This document shows positions 48,655 to 59,544 of a DNA stretch of 64,000 nucleotides, piece after piece. Positions within the stretch are counted from its first letter, which is position 1. Each line of letters begins with the position of its first letter. Location: assembly GCF_024267675.1 (NCBI RefSeq), contig NZ_JALDYX010000008.1, forward strand, positions 62,001 to 126,000. The letters are read 5' to 3'. The stretch is from Marinobacterium sedimentorum (lineage in GTDB: Bacteria > Pseudomonadota > Gammaproteobacteria > Pseudomonadales > Balneatricaceae). A program made the position numbers and the translations under genes. The notes under the pieces were generated by a model that saw only the letters and a program-made list of their open reading frames with translations, was not told the DNA's origin and did not search any database.

Positions 48655-49941
48655 TTAGTGCAGTTTGAGGCGCGGGCGTATCACCCGGTTGATGCGATCA
48701 ACCAGGGTCACCAGGATGGTTTTGGTCACGCCGTAGAGCGCCACCTGGTGCATGCGATAGAGCGAGATGTACACCAGTCTGGCCAGGCGCCCTTCAATCA
48801 TCAGGCTCTTGCCGCGCAGATTGCCCATCAGGTTGCCGACGGTGCTGAAGCGACTCAGCGAGACCAGCGAGCCGTGGTCGCGGTAAACATAGGGCGGTAT
48901 GGGCTGGCCGTCCAGAATCTTGCGGATGTGGCGGTGCAGGTGGGAGGCCATCTGGTGGGCCGACTGGGCCCGGGGCGGCACCTGGCCCTTGCCATCCGGC
49001 ATCGGACAGGCGGCGCAGTCGCCCAGCGCAAAGATGCTTGGATCCTGGGTGGTCTGCAGACTGGCATTGACCAGCAGCTGATTGCGCGCGTTGACTTCAA
49101 GCCCGTCCAGATCCCGGGTGACCGGGGGCGCCTTGATGCCGGCCGCCCACACCATCAGGTGGGCCTCGATCAGTTCGTCGGCGGCGGTCATCAGCCCCTC
49201 TGCCGTCACTTCGCGCACCGGCGTCGATGCCCGTACACGCACGCCGAGTTTTTCCAGCTCCTGGTGTGCGGCAGCGGAGATTCGTTCCGGCAGCGCCGGC
49301 AAAATGCGGGGCCCTGCTTCCACCAGACTGACCTCCAGCTGTTGGGCGTCACCCTGTTCGAAACCGTAACTGGTGAGCTCCTTCGCGGTATTGAACAGCT
49401 CGGCCGAGAGTTCGACGCCGGTGGCGCCGGCGCCGACGATGGCAATCTTCAGCGGATGGGGGTCGGCGCTGGTGCGCAGGTAGGCATTGAGCAGGTTGTG
49501 CCGGAACAGCTCGGCCTGTTCTCGGCTGTCGAGAAAGACGCAGTGCTCGGCGGCGCCGGGGGTGCCAAAATCGTTGGTGATGCTGCCGATGGCCAGCACC
49601 AGCAGGTCGTAGCTTAACGAGCGCTGGGGCAGGATTTCCAGCCCCTCCTCATCGGTCACCGCGGCCAGGTGCACTGTGCGGTTGCTGCGATCGAGGCCAT
49701 TCAGGCGGCCGATGCGAAAGCGGAAATGATTGTTGGCGGCCTGGGCGCGGTAGCTAAGCTCATCGATGCCTGCGTCCAGCGAGCCTGTGGCAACTTCATG
49801 CAACAGCGGCTTCCACAGATGGGTCTGGTTGCAATCAACCAGGGTGACCGACATCCCCTTGCGGCCATAGCGGCGGCCCAGACGGGTAGCGAGTTCGAGC
49901 CCGCCTGCCCCGCCGCCAATGATGACGACTTGCTTTTTCAT
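48655..49941 (-). CDS. ndh: Type II NADH dehydrogenase-like FAD/NAD(P) oxidoreductase
   Basis: A 428-residue flavoprotein. The FAD motif [20 protein letters not shown] is at the N-terminus, the NADH motif [19 protein letters not shown] near 165, and the second FAD block [12 protein letters not shown] near 300. The C-terminal amphipathic region fits peripheral membrane binding. It would transfer electrons from NADH to quinone without proton pumping. Start MKKQVVIIG at 49941 is chosen; the upstream extension to 50004 is not homologous. It is a monocistronic leftward gene. Confidence 0.88.
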   Translation of the reverse strand: MKKQVVIIGGGAGGLELATRLGRRYGRKGMSVTLVDCNQTHLWKPLLHEVATGSLDAGIDELSYRAQAANNHFRFRIGRLNGLDRSNRTVHLAAVTDEEGLEILPQRSLSYDLLVLAIGSITNDFGTPGAAEHCVFLDSREQAELFRHNLLNAYLRTSADPHPLKIAIVGAGATGVELSAELFNTAKELTSYGFEQGDAQQLEVSLVEAGPRILPALPERISAAAHQELEKLGVRVRASTPVREVTAEGLMTAADELIEAHLMVWAAGIKAPPVTRDLDGLEVNARNQLLVNASLQTTQDPSIFALGDCAACPMPDGKGQVPPRAQSAHQMASHLHRHIRKILDGQPIPPYVYRDHGSLVSLSRFSTVGNLMGNLRGKSLMIEGRLARLVYISLYRMHQVALYGVTKTILVTLVDRINRVIRPRLKLH

Positions 49942-50227
49942 GACATACCTCAGACGTACAGTTTTAAAAAATCTGGCCTGTGCCGGTCGCGGGGCAGCCT
50001 TCACGCTCTGTGTCAGGGGGCTTGCGGGGCAACCGAGTGTGGCTTAATGGTGCTCAGAATAGCAGTATGCGGCCAAAGTCTTAAGTCTGGATGTAAATTA
50101 CTTTCGTGATTTTTTTACATTCTGCGCCGGGTCGCGACATTGCAGCAGGCTCAAAGGCCCTGCCAGCACGCTTTGGCTTAAACTGGGTGCGGCTTTGTGC
50201 GATGATTCGGCTCCCGAGGAGAGCGCA

Positions 50228-50455
50228 ATGAAAAGTTATTTGTTCAGTACCGAGAATGGCCGTGGCGGCGTCATTCTGTGTGACATCGACGCCTTCGATG
50301 ATGCGGTGGTTTATCTGCGCCAGCGCTTTGACGGTGTGGTGCGGGTCGAGCAGGGACTAACGCTCTGGACCCTGGAAGAAGGTTTTGGTCAGTTTGAGCC
50401 GGCTATAGCTCCGAATCTGCCGGTTGCCGCATCCAGGGAGCCGCCGCCTGGCTAG
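50228..50455 (+). CDS. Hypothetical protein, 75 residues
   Basis: Starts MKSYLFSTENGRGGVILCDID with AGGAGAG five bases before the ATG. The sequence is soluble and mixed alpha/beta in look, with FDDAVVYLRQRFDGVVRVEQG and a proline-rich end. Codon use matches the surroundings. No family recognised. Convergent with the next small gene. Confidence 0.6.
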   Translation: MKSYLFSTENGRGGVILCDIDAFDDAVVYLRQRFDGVVRVEQGLTLWTLEEGFGQFEPAIAPNLPVAASREPPPG

Positions 50456-50467
50456 CCGGAGTGGCGG

Positions 50468-50650
50468 CTAGAGCAGTTCGGCCGCAGCCTCATACTGCAC
50501 CGCCAGCCACAGGTCGGTTGTATCGCGGGCCTGCTGGCGGATATCCAGGGCGCGGCTGAGCAGGCGCTGGCGCGACTGGCTGCGTGTCTGCGGCGACGGT
50601 GTGGGCTGAGGCTGCAAGGGCCTGGTGACGCTCTGGGGCTGTAGGTTCAT
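50468..50650 (-). CDS. Hypothetical protein, 60 residues
   Basis: A Gln/Pro/Arg-rich N-terminus (VTRPLQPQPTPSPQTRSQ) is followed by a helical part ALDIRQQARDTTDLWLAVQYE. GGGAG lies seven bases before the ATG. It is divergent from recC. Possibly real; no family recognised. Confidence 0.45.
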   Translation of the reverse strand: MNLQPQSVTRPLQPQPTPSPQTRSQSRQRLLSRALDIRQQARDTTDLWLAVQYEAAAELL

Positions 50651-50803
50651 GGTCGGGCTCCCGTAATCAGTTCGTGACGATCGCTTGTGTGGTTCTTATT
50701 AGACCCGCGGCTTGCGACAATCTGATGACGCCAGGGCGTCATCATCGACGTGCACACTCCAGTGGCACGGCCTCACGTACGCACAGTTTCCCAGGGACAG
50801 GAC

Positions 50804-53800
50804 ATGCTGCAGATCTACCACTCCCATTCATTGACCAATCTGAAAGACCTGCTGGTGCTGCTGATCGAGCGAGACCCGTTGCCCGATCCCTTTCAGGATG
50901 AAACCATCCTGGTGCAGAGTCCCGGCATGGCACAGTGGCTCAAGCTGGAAATGGCTGCGGGCCTTGGTATTGCCGCTGCTGTGCAGTTTCCGCTGCCCGC
51001 CACCTTTTTGTGGGAGAGCTTTGCCGCGCTCCTGCCCGAGGTGCCGGAGCGTTCGGCCTATCGCAAGGAGGCCATGACCTGGAAACTGATGGACCTGTTG
51101 CCGCCGCTGTTGCCGCTGGAGGAATTCCTGCCACTGCGCCAGTATCTGCAAAACGATGAGGCCGGCTTCAAGCGTTATCAGCTATGCGGCAAGATCGCCG
51201 ACATCTTTGATCAGTATCTGGTGTATAGACCCGACTGGATCGAAGCCTGGGATCGCTCAGAAGCGGTGCCGGCGCCCCTCGGGGATCAGGCATGGCAGCC
51301 GCTGCTGTGGCGTGCGCTGGTGGCAAAAACGCAAGCCCTGGGGCAGCCGCACTGGCACCGGGCCAATATGCAGCAGACCTTTGTAAAGGCCCTCGCGGCC
51401 CGTACGCCGCAAGGGCTGTCTTCAAGGCTCTTCGTGTTCGGTATTTCAGCATTGCCCCAGACTTTCCTGCAGGCGCTGCAGGCGCTGGGTCAGCGTATCG
51501 ATGTGCACCTGATGATCCTCAATCCCTGTCGCCATTACTGGGGCGACATTATTGACCCGGCCTATCTGGCCAAGCTCAGTCGCCGGCTCTTCAAGTCGGG
51601 CACTGCCCGTGCGGAGAGTGCAGGGCAGGCCGGGGCGGCGGACGGCAGGCAAGGACAGCTGTTTGCGGCCGATCCCACGGGTTACCTCGAAAGCGGCAAT
51701 CCGCTGCTGGCCTCCATGGGCAAACTGGGGCGCGACTATTTGCATCAGCTGCAGGACATGGAGCTGACGGGGTTTGACTTCTTCGAGCTGCCGGGGGAGG
51801 AGTTGCAGGTGCCTGACAGGTTGCTGGGGTTTGTGCAGCGGGACATCCTGGAGCTGGAGGATCGCAGCCTTGAGCCGCCGGGCAGGCAGGACTCCGGCTA
51901 CAAGACTGTGCTCTCGCCGGCGGATCGCTCCCTGCAGCTGCACAGTTGCCATAGCCCGTTGCGCGAGCTTGAAGTGCTGCAGGATCAGATTCTGGCGCTG
52001 TTCGAGGCCGATCCCAGCCTGGCGCCGCGGGATATTATCGTCATGATGCCGGATGTGGCCGCCTACGCGCCCCATATAGAAGCAGTATTTGGCAGTGCGC
52101 GCTATGAGCGGCGCATCCCCTTTGCGATCTCGGACAGGTCCTTGCAGCAGGAAAGCCCGCTGCTGCAGAGTTTTCTGGCGTTGCTGCAGCTGCCACAAAG
52201 CCGGCTGCGAGTGTCCGAAGTGCTGGATTTGCTGGAAGTGCCGGCCACGCTGCGCCGCTTTGGTCTGGATGATGAGGGCTTTGATCAGCTGCGGGCCTGG
52301 ATCGAGCAGGCCGGCGTGCGCTGGGGGCTGGATGCCAGCCAGCGTGAATCCCTGGCGCTGCCTGCGTTCGAGCAGAACAGCTGGCGTTTTGGTCTGCGCC
52401 GGATGCTGGCAGGCTATGCCCTGATGGATGATACCGACCTCTGGCAGGAGCAGGCGCCCTATGGCGAGATTGAGGGGCTGGGCGCGGTACTGCTGGGCCC
52501 CCTGGCGGATTTCATCGATCTGCTGGAACAGACCTGCGCGCTGTTTCGCGGTGCCCGTCCGGTGGCCGACTGGGTCAGTGAAATCAACCGCCTGCTGCAG
52601 GCCTGCTACGCCCCCGATGAAGAGGACGAGCTGGCGCTGTCCCAGGTGCGCCGGGTTCTGGAAAACCTGCATCAGGAACTGGCCGATGCGGCGTCCGAAG
52701 AGCCGCTGGGTGCCGAGATCCTGGTGGACTATCTGGCCCAGAGCCTGGGTGAACAGCGCAGCAGCCAGCGTTTCATGGTGGGGCCGGTCAACTTCTGTAC
52801 CCTGATGCCCATGCGTTCCATTCCGTTTCGCGTTGTCTGCCTGCTGGGCATGAACGAGGGTGTGTATCCGCGCACTCTGGCGCCCATGGGCTTTGACCTT
52901 ATCGCCCGTCATCCGCGCCGCGGCGATCGCTCGCGTCGTGACGATGACCGCTACCTGTTCCTCGAGGCCATGCTGTCGGCAAGGGACCTGCTCTATATCA
53001 GCTATATCGGCCGCTCCATTCAGGACAATCGCGAACGCGTGCCCTCGGTGCTGGTGAGCGAACTGCTCGAATACAGCACCCAGGGCTTCGTGCTGCCAGA
53101 ACATCTGGATCAGAGCCCTGAAAACAGCGCGCGAGCGTTGCGCCAGGCGCTGGTCACCGAGCATCCGCTGACCGCCTACAGCGAGCGCTATTTCAATGCT
53201 GAATCGCCACAGCTGTTCAGTTATGCCGCCCAGTGGTTGCCCGCCGCGTGCAGTCAAAGTGGCGCGGTGGAGCCCTTCTGCGCCACACCCCTGACGGCGG
53301 AGCCGGTGGCTGATCTGGAGCTCGATGAACTGCTGGGTTTCTATCGCAATCCGTGTCGCTACTTTTTTCAGCGCAGGCTGCGGGTGAGTTTTTACGAGCA
53401 GGGCGTCGATACCCTGGATGAAGAACCCTTCGCCCTCGACGGGCTTGAAGGCTACGGCCTCAAACAGCAGATTCTGCAGGCGCAGTTGCGGGCGGAGCCG
53501 CTTGATCTGCTGGCGCGCCGGCTGATGGCCCAGGGCGGCCTGCCGGTGGGCAAGGCGGGTACCCGGTTGCTCGATCGGCATCGTACCGATGTTGCACCCC
53601 TGGCGCAGGCGCTGCAGCCGCTGCTGGCAAGCCCTGCCACCCGGCACGAGCTTGGCCTTGAGCTGGACGACTGTCTGCTCAGTGGCTGGCTCGATGGCGT
53701 GCATGACGGCTGTCTGATCCGCTATCGCCCTGCGGGCCTGAAAGGGCACGACTATCTGCGTGGCTGGATACTGCACCTGGTCGCTTCTGCCGGCGCAGGT

Positions 53801-54169
53801 CTGAAGGGCTGTCAGTATCTGGGGGTGGATCGCAAGGCCGGCGTCACGACGCTGCGTTTTAAACCCATCGACCGGGCCACAGCGGTGGCGGCGCTGAACC
53901 GCTTGCTGGCGGGCTATCGCCGCGGCCTGCGGGAGCCTCTGGCGCTGGCCCCGAATACTGCCTGGGCCTGGCTTACCGAGGAAGACAAGGATCAGGCGCT
54001 GCAGCGGGCGCGGAGTGCCTTCAACACCGGCTATCTGGTGCCGGGGGAGGGAGACGATCCTTACATTGCCAGGGCCTGGCCCGATTTCGAGTCCATCAGC
54101 GTGCAGCTGCCCTCCCTGAGCGAGCAACTGTTCGGTGATCTTGTCGCTTACATTGAGGAGGAGTCCTGA
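50804..54169 (+). CDS. recC: Exodeoxyribonuclease V gamma subunit
   Basis: An 1121-residue RecC. The start MLQIYHSHSLTNLKDLLVLL and the segment ETILVQSPGMAQWLKLEMA match RecC N-termini. FRVVCLLGMNEGVYPR and RRGDRSRRDDDRYLFLEAML are conserved central blocks. RecC holds the inactive helicase/nuclease folds that split the DNA ends and recognise Chi. It is three bases from recB, so the three genes form one operon. The upstream frame from 50750 is not homologous. Confidence 0.95.
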   Translation: MLQIYHSHSLTNLKDLLVLLIERDPLPDPFQDETILVQSPGMAQWLKLEMAAGLGIAAAVQFPLPATFLWESFAALLPEVPERSAYRKEAMTWKLMDLLPPLLPLEEFLPLRQYLQNDEAGFKRYQLCGKIADIFDQYLVYRPDWIEAWDRSEAVPAPLGDQAWQPLLWRALVAKTQALGQPHWHRANMQQTFVKALAARTPQGLSSRLFVFGISALPQTFLQALQALGQRIDVHLMILNPCRHYWGDIIDPAYLAKLSRRLFKSGTARAESAGQAGAADGRQGQLFAADPTGYLESGNPLLASMGKLGRDYLHQLQDMELTGFDFFELPGEELQVPDRLLGFVQRDILELEDRSLEPPGRQDSGYKTVLSPADRSLQLHSCHSPLRELEVLQDQILALFEADPSLAPRDIIVMMPDVAAYAPHIEAVFGSARYERRIPFAISDRSLQQESPLLQSFLALLQLPQSRLRVSEVLDLLEVPATLRRFGLDDEGFDQLRAWIEQAGVRWGLDASQRESLALPAFEQNSWRFGLRRMLAGYALMDDTDLWQEQAPYGEIEGLGAVLLGPLADFIDLLEQTCALFRGARPVADWVSEINRLLQACYAPDEEDELALSQVRRVLENLHQELADAASEEPLGAEILVDYLAQSLGEQRSSQRFMVGPVNFCTLMPMRSIPFRVVCLLGMNEGVYPRTLAPMGFDLIARHPRRGDRSRRDDDRYLFLEAMLSARDLLYISYIGRSIQDNRERVPSVLVSELLEYSTQGFVLPEHLDQSPENSARALRQALVTEHPLTAYSERYFNAESPQLFSYAAQWLPAACSQSGAVEPFCATPLTAEPVADLELDELLGFYRNPCRYFFQRRLRVSFYEQGVDTLDEEPFALDGLEGYGLKQQILQAQLRAEPLDLLARRLMAQGGLPVGKAGTRLLDRHRTDVAPLAQALQPLLASPATRHELGLELDDCLLSGWLDGVHDGCLIRYRPAGLKGHDYLRGWILHLVASAGAGLKGCQYLGVDRKAGVTTLRFKPIDRATAVAALNRLLAGYRRGLREPLALAPNTAWAWLTEEDKDQALQRARSAFNTGYLVPGEGDDPYIARAWPDFESISVQLPSLSEQLFGDLVAYIEEES

Positions 54170-54171
54170 GC

Positions 54172-57100
54172 ATGGCCGCCCATAAAATACTGGATTCCCT
54201 GAGTTTTCCGCTGCACGCCATGCGCCTGATCGAGGCCAGCGCCGGCACCGGCAAGACCTACACCATCGCTGCGCTCTATCTGCGCCTGCTGCTGGGCCAC
54301 GGTGCCAAGGGCAGCGCCCACGCAAGGCCGCTGGATGTTGATGAAATCCTGGTGGTGACCTTTACCGAGGCTGCGACTGAAGAACTGCGCGACCGTGTGA
54401 GGGCGCGCATCCAGGAGGCGCGCCGGGCCTTTATGCGTGGTGCCAGTGATGATGTCTTTATTCAGGGGCTGCTGGCGGATACGCCGGATCACGCCGGTGC
54501 CGCAAGGCTGCTGGGCGATGCCGCGCGCAACATGGATCAGGCGGCCATATTCACCATCCATGGTTTTTGTCAGCGCATGCTCAAGCAGCATGCATTTGAA
54601 AGCGGCAGCCTGTTCGATACAGAACTGGAGCAGGATGATGCGCCGCTGCTGCACGAGGCCATGCTCGACTACTGGCGCCAGCGAGTCTATACCTTGCCCG
54701 ATGCCCTGGCCGACGAAGTGCTGTCGCTCTGGGCCGAGCCCAGCCGGCTGCTGAAGGAAATTCGCCCCCATCTGGCCACTGATGGCCTGCGGCTGGAGCC
54801 GGATCTGGCAGGGGTTGATCTGCTTGAGCAGTGGCAAAAACAGGCTGCGCGCGTTACCGCCTTCAAGCAGGCCTGGCGCAGTAATACGGACGATCTGCTG
54901 GCCTTGCTGGAAGCGGCTGATCTGAACGGCAACAGTTACCGCAAGGCCTCGATTCCCGGCTGGCTGCAGGCCATTGACGATTACTGCGAATCGGCCCAGG
55001 TGTTGCCGGATAGCAAGCTGAACGAAGTGCTGGAGCGCTTTTGCCAGAGCCGTCTGCAGGAAAAAACCAAAAAGAACGGTGTCACGCCCGAGCATCCGCT
55101 GTTTGAACGGCTGGATGACCTCTGTGCCAGCTGGGCACCGCTGCGCGAACTGATCCTTACCGAGGCGCTGCACGAGGTGCGCCTGCGTCTGGCGCACAAC
55201 AAGCAGCAGCGCCGGGTGCAGGGGTTTGACGATCTGCTCAGCGGCCTCGACCGCGCCCTGGCTTCTGTTGCGGGGGAGCGTCTGGCGACGGCCATTCGCG
55301 AGCAGTACCCCGTCGCCCTGATCGATGAATTCCAGGATACAGACCCGCAGCAGTACCGCATCTTCAGCACTCTTTATGCAGATGCCTCAGAATGTGGCCT
55401 GTTCATGATCGGCGACCCCAAGCAGGCGATCTATGCCTTTCGCGGTGCCGATATCTTTACCTATATTCAGGCGCGTCGGGCGGTGGCGGATCACTACACG
55501 CTTGAGACCAACTGGCGCTCGGGCCAGAAGATGGTGGATGCGGTCAACCGGCTCTTTGCCCGCCACGACGCGCCCTTTATCTATGACGAAGACATTCCCT
55601 TTGTGTCGGTGCGGGCTGCCGCCCATGCCGACAAGAAACCGCTGAAACTGCAGGGCGACCTGGTGCCGGCTATGACGCTCTGGCATCTGCCCGGCGAGCC
55701 TATTGCCAAGGCCGATTACCTGGCTTATTTTGCCGCCAGCTGCGCCAGTCAGGTGGTTACGCTGCTGGAGGGGGAGGCGACTCTGGGCGATAGGGCGCTG
55801 GAGGCGGCGGATCTGGCGGTGCTGGTGCGGGATCGCTACGAGGCGGCGGCGGTGCAGCGCGAACTGCAGCGGCGCAATGTGCCTTCTGTGTATCAGTCGG
55901 GCCGCGACAGTGTCTTCAGCACCCAGGAGGCCGTGGATCTGTATCGCATTTTGCAGGCCGTGCAGGAGCCACAGCAGGAACGCTATCTGCGTACGGCCCT
56001 GGCCAGTGCACTCTTGCTGCAGGATGCCGAAGCGCTGAACGCCCTGAATGAGGATGAGCGCTGCTGGGAGGCGCTGGTGGCGCAGTTTATGGACTATCAC
56101 CTGCGCTGGCTGAATCTGGGGGTGCTGGCGATGGTGCATCAGCTGCTGGAGCAGCGAAAGCTCGCGCCAGCCTTGCTGGCGCTGCCGGACGGTGAGCGCC
56201 GCCTGACGGACCTGCTGCATCTGGCGGAGCTGCTGCAGGAAGCCAGTCAGCAGCTGGAGGGTATGCCGGGTCTGATGCGCTGGTTTGGCGAGCACCTGCA
56301 AAACCCCAATAGCGCCAGTACCGCGCAGCAGCTGCGGCTCGAAAGCGATCGCAACCGCGTTACCCTGGTGACCATACACAAGTCCAAGGGGCTGGAGTAT
56401 CCGGTGGTGCTGTTGCCCTTTCCCAACAGTTACCGGGTCGCATCCACCGCCCTGTATCACGATGAGGCCCAAGGCACTGTGCTGGATCTCAGCGCGGCCA
56501 GGGAATCCATGGAGCAGGCCGACGGCGAGCGCCTGGCCGAGGATCTGCGCCTGCTCTATGTGGCACTGACCCGCTCGGTGCATGCCTGCTACCTGGGCAT
56601 CAGTGATATCAGGCTCGGCAGTGGCAAGAAAAGTGTGCTGCCGGCCAGTGCGCTGGGGTACCTGTTGCTGCGTGGTGCCAAACCCGCCGAGCTGCGCAGC
56701 TGTCTGGAGGATTTCGCCAGCGCTGCGGGTATCTCGTTATGTGAGCCACCGTTGCACGAGCGCAGCCTGCAGACGCCCTTGCAGGGGGAAGTAACACTGC
56801 AGGCGCGGGCGTTTCGCACCGCCATTCTGCGCGACTGGCGTATTGCCAGCTATTCCGGGCTCAGTTCCCATGGCCGTAGCCAAACTCTCACCGAGCTGCC
56901 GGGGCTGGATCTGGAGGTCGTTGCCGAGGCCGATAGCCCGGCGCCCCTGATCGAGCAGGCGGATATATTCAGTTTTCCCAAGGGTGCCCGCGCGGGCACC
57001 TTCCTGCACGGGCTCTTCGAGCAGCTGGACTTCCCCGATGCCAGTGGGGCTTTATTGGCGCAGGTGGTGCAGCAGCGTCTGCAGCTGGAGGGCTACGATC

Positions 57101-57699
57101 CCCTGTGGCAGCCCGTGCTGGAGCAGCTGGTGGCCGATGTACTGGATGCACCTCTGGACAGCGAAAGTCTGTGTCTGCGCCAGGTGGCCGCTGCCGATCG
57201 GCTGGTGGAGCTGGAGTTCCTGTTGCCGGTGGCAGGACTTGACTGCCGCGCCCTGAACCTTTTGCTGGCCGAGGGCGATGCGCTCTCGGCCAGGGCTGGC
57301 CTGCTGCAGTTTGACCGCGTGCAGGGCATGCTCAAGGGGTTTATCGACCTGGTGTTCCGTATCGATGAGCGTTATTACATCGCCGATTATAAGTCCAACC
57401 ATCTGGGACATGACACTCAAGCCTATGCACAGGACGCACTGGAGGGCGCCATGCTCGAGCACCGCTACGATCTGCAGTATCAGCTCTACACCCTGGCGCT
57501 GCACCGGCTGCTGCGCCAGCGCCTGCCGGATTACGATTACGACACCCATATGGGCGGTGTCTTCTATCTGTTTGTGCGCGGTATGCGTGCCGGTGCCCGG
57601 GAGCGCACTGGCGTGTTTCAGAGCCGGCCTGACAAGGCCCTGATCGAATCCCTGGACCGGCTCTTTGCCGGCCAGAGCCTAACCCTGGCGGAGGTCTGA
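54172..57699 (+). CDS. recB: Exodeoxyribonuclease V beta subunit
   Basis: A 1175-residue UvrD-type 3'-5' helicase with a C-terminal nuclease. Walker A is EASAGTGKTYTIA, and helicase motifs DEFQDTDPQQYRIF, IGDPKQAIYAFRGADIF, VTIHKSKGLEYPVVLLPF and LLYVALTRS are intact. The RecB nuclease core YYIADYKSN is present, so both activities should work. ATG 54172 follows the recC stop by two bases. Confidence 0.97.
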   Translation: MAAHKILDSLSFPLHAMRLIEASAGTGKTYTIAALYLRLLLGHGAKGSAHARPLDVDEILVVTFTEAATEELRDRVRARIQEARRAFMRGASDDVFIQGLLADTPDHAGAARLLGDAARNMDQAAIFTIHGFCQRMLKQHAFESGSLFDTELEQDDAPLLHEAMLDYWRQRVYTLPDALADEVLSLWAEPSRLLKEIRPHLATDGLRLEPDLAGVDLLEQWQKQAARVTAFKQAWRSNTDDLLALLEAADLNGNSYRKASIPGWLQAIDDYCESAQVLPDSKLNEVLERFCQSRLQEKTKKNGVTPEHPLFERLDDLCASWAPLRELILTEALHEVRLRLAHNKQQRRVQGFDDLLSGLDRALASVAGERLATAIREQYPVALIDEFQDTDPQQYRIFSTLYADASECGLFMIGDPKQAIYAFRGADIFTYIQARRAVADHYTLETNWRSGQKMVDAVNRLFARHDAPFIYDEDIPFVSVRAAAHADKKPLKLQGDLVPAMTLWHLPGEPIAKADYLAYFAASCASQVVTLLEGEATLGDRALEAADLAVLVRDRYEAAAVQRELQRRNVPSVYQSGRDSVFSTQEAVDLYRILQAVQEPQQERYLRTALASALLLQDAEALNALNEDERCWEALVAQFMDYHLRWLNLGVLAMVHQLLEQRKLAPALLALPDGERRLTDLLHLAELLQEASQQLEGMPGLMRWFGEHLQNPNSASTAQQLRLESDRNRVTLVTIHKSKGLEYPVVLLPFPNSYRVASTALYHDEAQGTVLDLSAARESMEQADGERLAEDLRLLYVALTRSVHACYLGISDIRLGSGKKSVLPASALGYLLLRGAKPAELRSCLEDFASAAGISLCEPPLHERSLQTPLQGEVTLQARAFRTAILRDWRIASYSGLSSHGRSQTLTELPGLDLEVVAEADSPAPLIEQADIFSFPKGARAGTFLHGLFEQLDFPDASGALLAQVVQQRLQLEGYDPLWQPVLEQLVADVLDAPLDSESLCLRQVAAADRLVELEFLLPVAGLDCRALNLLLAEGDALSARAGLLQFDRVQGMLKGFIDLVFRIDERYYIADYKSNHLGHDTQAYAQDALEGAMLEHRYDLQYQLYTLALHRLLRQRLPDYDYDTHMGGVFYLFVRGMRAGARERTGVFQSRPDKALIESLDRLFAGQSLTLAEV

Positions 57700-57702
57700 G
57701 CG

Positions 57703-59532
57703 ATGCAGATACTGAGCCTGTTACAGAGCGCAGTTATACCCGGTGGTCTGCGCTCGCTGGATGTGCAGTTTGCGCGCTTTCTGCACCAGACCGGCCAGTG
57801 CCAGGAGCCCAATTTGCTGCTGCTGGCGGCGCTCGCCAGTTTTGAGCTGGGGCGCGGCAATGTCTGTCTGCCGCTGGCAGCGGTGCCTGATCTGCTGCAC
57901 AGCCTTGCACCTGGCCTGGGTGAGCAGCTGCGGCCCTGGTTCAGTGGTACACCGGACCCGGCTGTCGGCGGTGCTGTGCTCTCCGGCGGCGAGCGTCTGA
58001 CGCCGCTGGTGCTGGAGCTGGACCGGCTCTATCTGCAGCGCTACTGGCGTTTCGAGCGTGACGTCGCCGGTTTTCTGTTGCAGCGCAGCGAGCCGCTGAA
58101 TGTTGATCCCAATGCACTCAGGGCTTCGCTGGAACTGCTGTTTGGCGCAGGTACTGCGGCGCCAGACTGGCAGATGGTGGCCGCTGCGGTGGCGGTGAAC
58201 CGGCGCTTCTCGGTCATCAGCGGCGGGCCTGGTACCGGCAAGACCACCACGGTGATCAAGTTGCTGGCGCTCTATATCGAGCAACAGCTGGCGGCGGGGG
58301 CCAAGCCGCGCATTCGCCTCGCGGCGCCGACCGGCAAGGCCGCGGCCCGCATGGCGGAGTCCATCTCGGCGGCACGGGCAGGACTCGGGCTTGCCGACGA
58401 GGTTGCCCGCCTGATCCCGCAGGACGCCTCGACCCTGCACCGGCTGCTGGGCGTGCGTCCGGGCAGTCGCGGCTTTCGGCATAACGCCGACAACCCGCTG
58501 CATCTGGATCTGCTGATCGTGGATGAAGCCTCGATGGTGGATCTGCCGATGATGGCGCGGTTGCTGGCGGCATTGCCAGACAGTGCGCGGCTGATCCTGA
58601 TCGGTGACCGGGATCAGCTGGCCTCGGTGGAGGCGGGCAGTGTGCTGGGGGATATCTGCAGCTGGGCCGGCGAGTTGCGTTATGGCCAGGCGCAGGCCGA
58701 CTATCTGGCCCAGGCCTGCACGCTCGATAGTGCCCTGCTGCTAGCGCAGGACGCAAGACCCATCGCGGATTCCCTGGCGCAGCTGCGCACCAGCTACCGC
58801 TTTGGTGCGGATAGCGGTATCGGGCGTCTGGCCCGGGCGGTCAATCAGGGGGATGCGGCGCAGTTTGAGGCGTTGTGGCAGGGGACCTTTGCCGATATTG
58901 CCTGGCACGGGCTCGATTCTGCCGGCTATCAGACGCTGATTGATCGCTGTGTCCAGGGTTACCGGGAGTATCTGCAGGCGATAGCGGCACAGCAGCCGGC
59001 GGCGCTGGTGCTGGCGGCATTCAATCGTTTTCAGCTGCTCTGTGCGTTGCGCAACGGGCCTTATGGTGTGGCGGGTCTGAATGAACGTATCGAGCAGGCA
59101 CTGGCCGCCGCCAGGCTGATTGTCACCGGCGCAAGCTGGTATGCCGGGCGGCCGGTGATCGTCACGCGCAACGACAGGGCGCTGGATCTATTCAACGGCG
59201 ATATCGGTATCACCATGGCCAATGCCGAGGGTGAGTTGCGGGTCTGGTTTGATCAGGGTGGCGAGGTGCGGGCACTGTTGCCCAGTCGCATGCCGGAACA
59301 TGACACTGTCTATGCCATGACGGTGCATAAGTCGCAGGGGTCTGAGTTCGATCAGACGCTGCTGTTGTTGCCACCAGAGGATGCGCCGGTGCTGACGCGG
59401 GAATTGCTGTATACGGGGATTACGCGGGCGCGCAAACAGTTTGAGCTTTATGCGCCGGATTATCTGCTGAAGAGGGTCATTGCGCGGCGTACGCAGCGGG
59501 CCAGCGGTCTGGCTGGCCGGCTATGGGGCTAA
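57703..59532 (+). CDS. recD: Exodeoxyribonuclease V alpha subunit
   Basis: A 609-residue SF1 5'-3' helicase. Walker A is SGGPGTGKTTTVIKLLAL, motif II is LLIVDEASMVDLPMMARLL, and motif III is ILIGDRDQLASVEAGSVLGD. The C-terminal motif MTVHKSQGSEFDQTLLLLP completes the helicase. It follows recB by three bases. With recC and recB it forms the double-strand-break repair nuclease in the order C-B-D. Confidence 0.96.
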   Translation: MQILSLLQSAVIPGGLRSLDVQFARFLHQTGQCQEPNLLLLAALASFELGRGNVCLPLAAVPDLLHSLAPGLGEQLRPWFSGTPDPAVGGAVLSGGERLTPLVLELDRLYLQRYWRFERDVAGFLLQRSEPLNVDPNALRASLELLFGAGTAAPDWQMVAAAVAVNRRFSVISGGPGTGKTTTVIKLLALYIEQQLAAGAKPRIRLAAPTGKAAARMAESISAARAGLGLADEVARLIPQDASTLHRLLGVRPGSRGFRHNADNPLHLDLLIVDEASMVDLPMMARLLAALPDSARLILIGDRDQLASVEAGSVLGDICSWAGELRYGQAQADYLAQACTLDSALLLAQDARPIADSLAQLRTSYRFGADSGIGRLARAVNQGDAAQFEALWQGTFADIAWHGLDSAGYQTLIDRCVQGYREYLQAIAAQQPAALVLAAFNRFQLLCALRNGPYGVAGLNERIEQALAAARLIVTGASWYAGRPVIVTRNDRALDLFNGDIGITMANAEGELRVWFDQGGEVRALLPSRMPEHDTVYAMTVHKSQGSEFDQTLLLLPPEDAPVLTRELLYTGITRARKQFELYAPDYLLKRVIARRTQRASGLAGRLWG

Positions 59533-59544
59533 GCCCGGCGGCGG

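Noticed and set aside
51446..54325. 959-codon open frame on the minus strand
   Set aside because: It lies wholly opposite recC and the start of recB, both of which have clear homology. High GC with biased third positions produces such antisense frames.
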